7,521 nucleotides of DNA, from contig JAPKCZ010000092.1 of NCBI GenBank assembly GCA_028822745.1, forward strand, positions 1 to 7,521, in the 5' to 3' direction. Below the pieces are notes generated by a model. It was not told where the DNA came from. It saw nothing but the letters and a program-made list of their open reading frames with translations, and searched no databases. Below, piece after piece: positions 5,823 through 7,521 of this stretch; within the stretch, counting starts at the first letter, position 1, and the number at the start of each line of letters is the position of its first letter. This DNA is from Kiritimatiellia bacterium (GTDB lineage: Bacteria > Verrucomicrobiota > Kiritimatiellia > UBA8416 > JAIOPI01). A program made the position numbers and the translations under genes.

Positions 5823-7521
5823 TCACTTGAATGGTGCGAGGCAAGCACCACTATCGCAAAATCCTCCGATAGTTGTTCCTGGTCCGTTAAGAAGACCTCT
5901 GATCTGAGTGGGTGTCATTTTAGAGAAATCATAGATGTATACGCCGGGTATCTTCCCAAAGCGGGTCACGTCGGCTTCAAACAGGCTTGAATCAACAGTC
6001 GTAGTTCCTCTCCAAAAGCCGTGGACGCCGCTGATAATATTGACGTCACCCTTATATAATCCGCTGTTAACTATACTTGCAAAGTCATTTTGCGAAATTT
6101 CGCCAACTGACGTCCACACTTCGCCACCAACCGCATTCGTCTCTGAAGAGAAGATTCCACCAAGACTGCTTAGTCCTCCCCTTGCCGCCGATGCTCCATC
6201 ACTTAGTAGAGCAAGCCCTTTCCCGGCAACCCCAAACACGCTAGAACCCAAATCGAATGCTTCCAACCATCCACACTCTCCACCCCCCAACAAGTTGGAC
6301 ACGCACGTCCCGCCTTTGTACCCAGGAAAGTAGTCATACAAGCGCTGTTCCCATTTGTAGTCACAGGCGCCATGGGCACATTCATTAAATGCCTCCGCGA
6401 AGGCACCTGTAAGCGCTCCATTTTCAAACTTCCCTCCACCAATCACCGAAGCTGTGCCGCCCACAATGGCCGCCTCGCTGATCTTTAAAGGCGCAGGTCC
6501 GACAATAAAAGGTGATGCTGCCGATTGTGCCGCCCCAGCTAGAAATCCGCTGCCAAAATTCCGGCCCAAGTAACTTCCCTGCATGCCACCCACTATCCCG
6601 TGGGCGACGATTTTCTGAACGTAGACACCGCTTTGATTGCCGAAGGCGCCACTCGCCGACACTTCACCGAACGCGTCTCCTATGGCGAAGTTGAGCAGAC
6701 CGAAATCCGCGCCCGCGAAACCAGCCTGTAGACTACCACCGCTCGATACTAGTCCTGCGGCAAAGCCACCCACTAAAGCAGTCGTTGCTGCGGACGAAAG
6801 GCCGACTTCAGGACCGAGTTCGGGTGCAACGACGATGATGGCAATACCCGCAAACGGCTGCCAGTTGTGCCCAAACCAATGCGAGAACCCGCTCAGGAAA
6901 TAGCCACTCGGATCGGTGAAGGTCAGCGGGTTGTTCCAGACATAGGCGTACCGATTCAGGCTCTGCGCATTACCTGGCGATTGGATGTTCGGATCGGCTG
7001 ACAGGAAGCGCGCCATACTGGTGTCGTAGACGCGTCCGCGCATGTGCACCAGGTTAAGGAAATCAATCTGCCGATGTCCTGTAAAGCCTAGATCGGTCTG
7101 AATCCCGCCGTAGTTGGCAGCCGTATACGTAACGCTGCGTCGGCCATAGGGATCGTAGGCATACTGCTGCACAAGGTTGCCCGTGCCGTCGGTAACCGCT
7201 AGCACCGACCCCTGGTTGTCCTTCTGAAGATACTCGGCGACATCAGCTTGGCTGCTGGACTGCACTACCATCGCCAGCGTTCCGCTGGGGGCGGCGATGT
7301 AGTCGTTCCAGCCGCTGCCGGATCCGGCGGTGCTGTATTCGGCCAAGCCATCGCCGATGTACTGAGTCGTCGTGGACGGGGCGCCTGCCGGCGTGCTGAT
7401 CTGGCTGACGAGACCTCCGCCAGCCCCATATTCAAAGTCAACCTGCCCAAGATAGCTGTCGTTGATCTGAGACAGCTGGTTCTCTCCAGACCAGTTGAAT
7501 GTGCGGCTACCGTAGAACGTA
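5823..7521 (-). CDS. Rhs polymorphic toxin, C-terminal part (5' end beyond the window)
   Basis: The reading frame is open to the right edge, giving 565 visible C-terminal residues of what is usually a protein of over 1,000. Residues 1-205 are Rhs core: YD-repeat units (QQYAYDPYGRR), the GFTGHRQ...L..MRGRVYD motif, and the hallmark NRYAYVWNNPLTFTDPSGY ending at the conserved DPSG (203-206). These cores build a shell around the toxin, which is released after self-cleavage. Residues 206-400 are a Gly/Ala-rich segment (HGIVGGMQGSYLGRNFGSGF, then AAIVGGTASVIGGGKF) common between core and tip in this family. The last 100 or so residues are the variable tip, with GDVNIISGVHG and a C-terminal GGFCDSGACLAPFK. 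The His of GVHG (codon 6021-6023) and the first Cys (codon 5856-5858) are 55 residues apart, which suggests a His-Cys enzyme. GC falls from about 60% in the core to about 40% in the tip, a sign of module exchange. Confidence 0.95.
   Translation of the reverse strand, partial: TFYGSRTFNWSGENQLSQINDSYLGQVDFEYGAGGGLVSQISTPAGAPSTTTQYIGDGLAEYSTAGSGSGWNDYIAAPSGTLAMVVQSSSQADVAEYLQKDNQGSVLAVTDGTGNLVQQYAYDPYGRRSVTYTAANYGGIQTDLGFTGHRQIDFLNLVHMRGRVYDTSMARFLSADPNIQSPGNAQSLNRYAYVWNNPLTFTDPSGYFLSGFSHWFGHNWQPFAGIAIIVVAPELGPEVGLSSAATTALVGGFAAGLVSSGGSLQAGFAGADFGLLNFAIGDAFGEVSASGAFGNQSGVYVQKIVAHGIVGGMQGSYLGRNFGSGFLAGAAQSAASPFIVGPAPLKISEAAIVGGTASVIGGGKFENGALTGAFAEAFNECAHGACDYKWEQRLYDYFPGYKGGTCVSNLLGGGECGWLEAFDLGSSVFGVAGKGLALLSDGASAARGGLSSLGGIFSSETNAVGGEVWTSVGEISQNDFASIVNSGLYKGDVNIISGVHGFWRGTTTVDSSLFEADVTRFGKIPGVYIYDFSKMTPTQIRGLLNGPGTTIGGFCDSGACLAPFK

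Noticed and set aside
5935..6333. 132-codon plus-strand ORF opposite the Rhs tip
   Set aside because: Pro/Ser-rich shadow of the minus-strand Rhs frame, with no ribosome-binding site I can see.
7265..7346. Start of the Rhs gene at TTG 7346
   Set aside because: The frame continues upstream without a stop to the window edge and encodes YD-repeat-like sequence there, so the gene starts outside the window.

Overview
The window is GC-rich proteobacterial DNA. The type II secretion pseudopilin, the Rhs protein, perfect CRP-type operators (TGTGA-N6-TCACA) and the AgmX/PglI-type protein would suit a gamma- or betaproteobacterium. Xanthomonadales is my guess, but nothing in the sequence proves it. 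It reads as an accessory region: polymorphic toxin material, gene fragments, a possible mobile-element end and a secretion gene outside its usual operon.

Left part, plus strand. Bases 1-190 carry a phased series of a GAAATGCGACC motif that looks like the multi-site end of a transposable element. Bases 191-500 hold nothing I can support. A perfect CRP-type site (503-518) and a sigma70-like promoter (528-556) lead into a probable three-gene operon. Its genes are a multi-pass membrane protein with a periplasmic, proline-rich C-terminus (614-2230), an overlapping 45-codon ORF (2230-2367), and a 106-residue protein (2381-2701). The last looks like only the N-terminal domain of a much larger protein.

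Right part, minus strand, all genes reading right to left. An Rhs protein enters from beyond the right edge and ends in a variable toxin domain (5823-7521). It is followed 27 bases later by an unlabelled 58-residue gene that is the natural immunity candidate (5619-5795). Next come a single-pass membrane protein with a TonB-like AgmX/PglI C-terminal domain (4631-5560), a remnant of a small exported protein (4507-4638), an isolated gspK (3461-4408), and a small exported two-cysteine protein (2836-3192) preceded by a second perfect CRP-type site (3370-3385). The two gene groups converge at 2702-2835.

The best-supported functional unit is the Rhs toxin/immunity pair. The toxin tip has a His-Gly ... 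Cys-Asp-Ser-Gly arrangement reminiscent of caspase/CHAT-type proteases. Two relatives of one small exported family, one intact and one broken, flank the lone gspK. The two CRP-type sites suggest that the membrane-protein operon and the intact exported gene may share control by cAMP or c-di-GMP through CRP/Clp.
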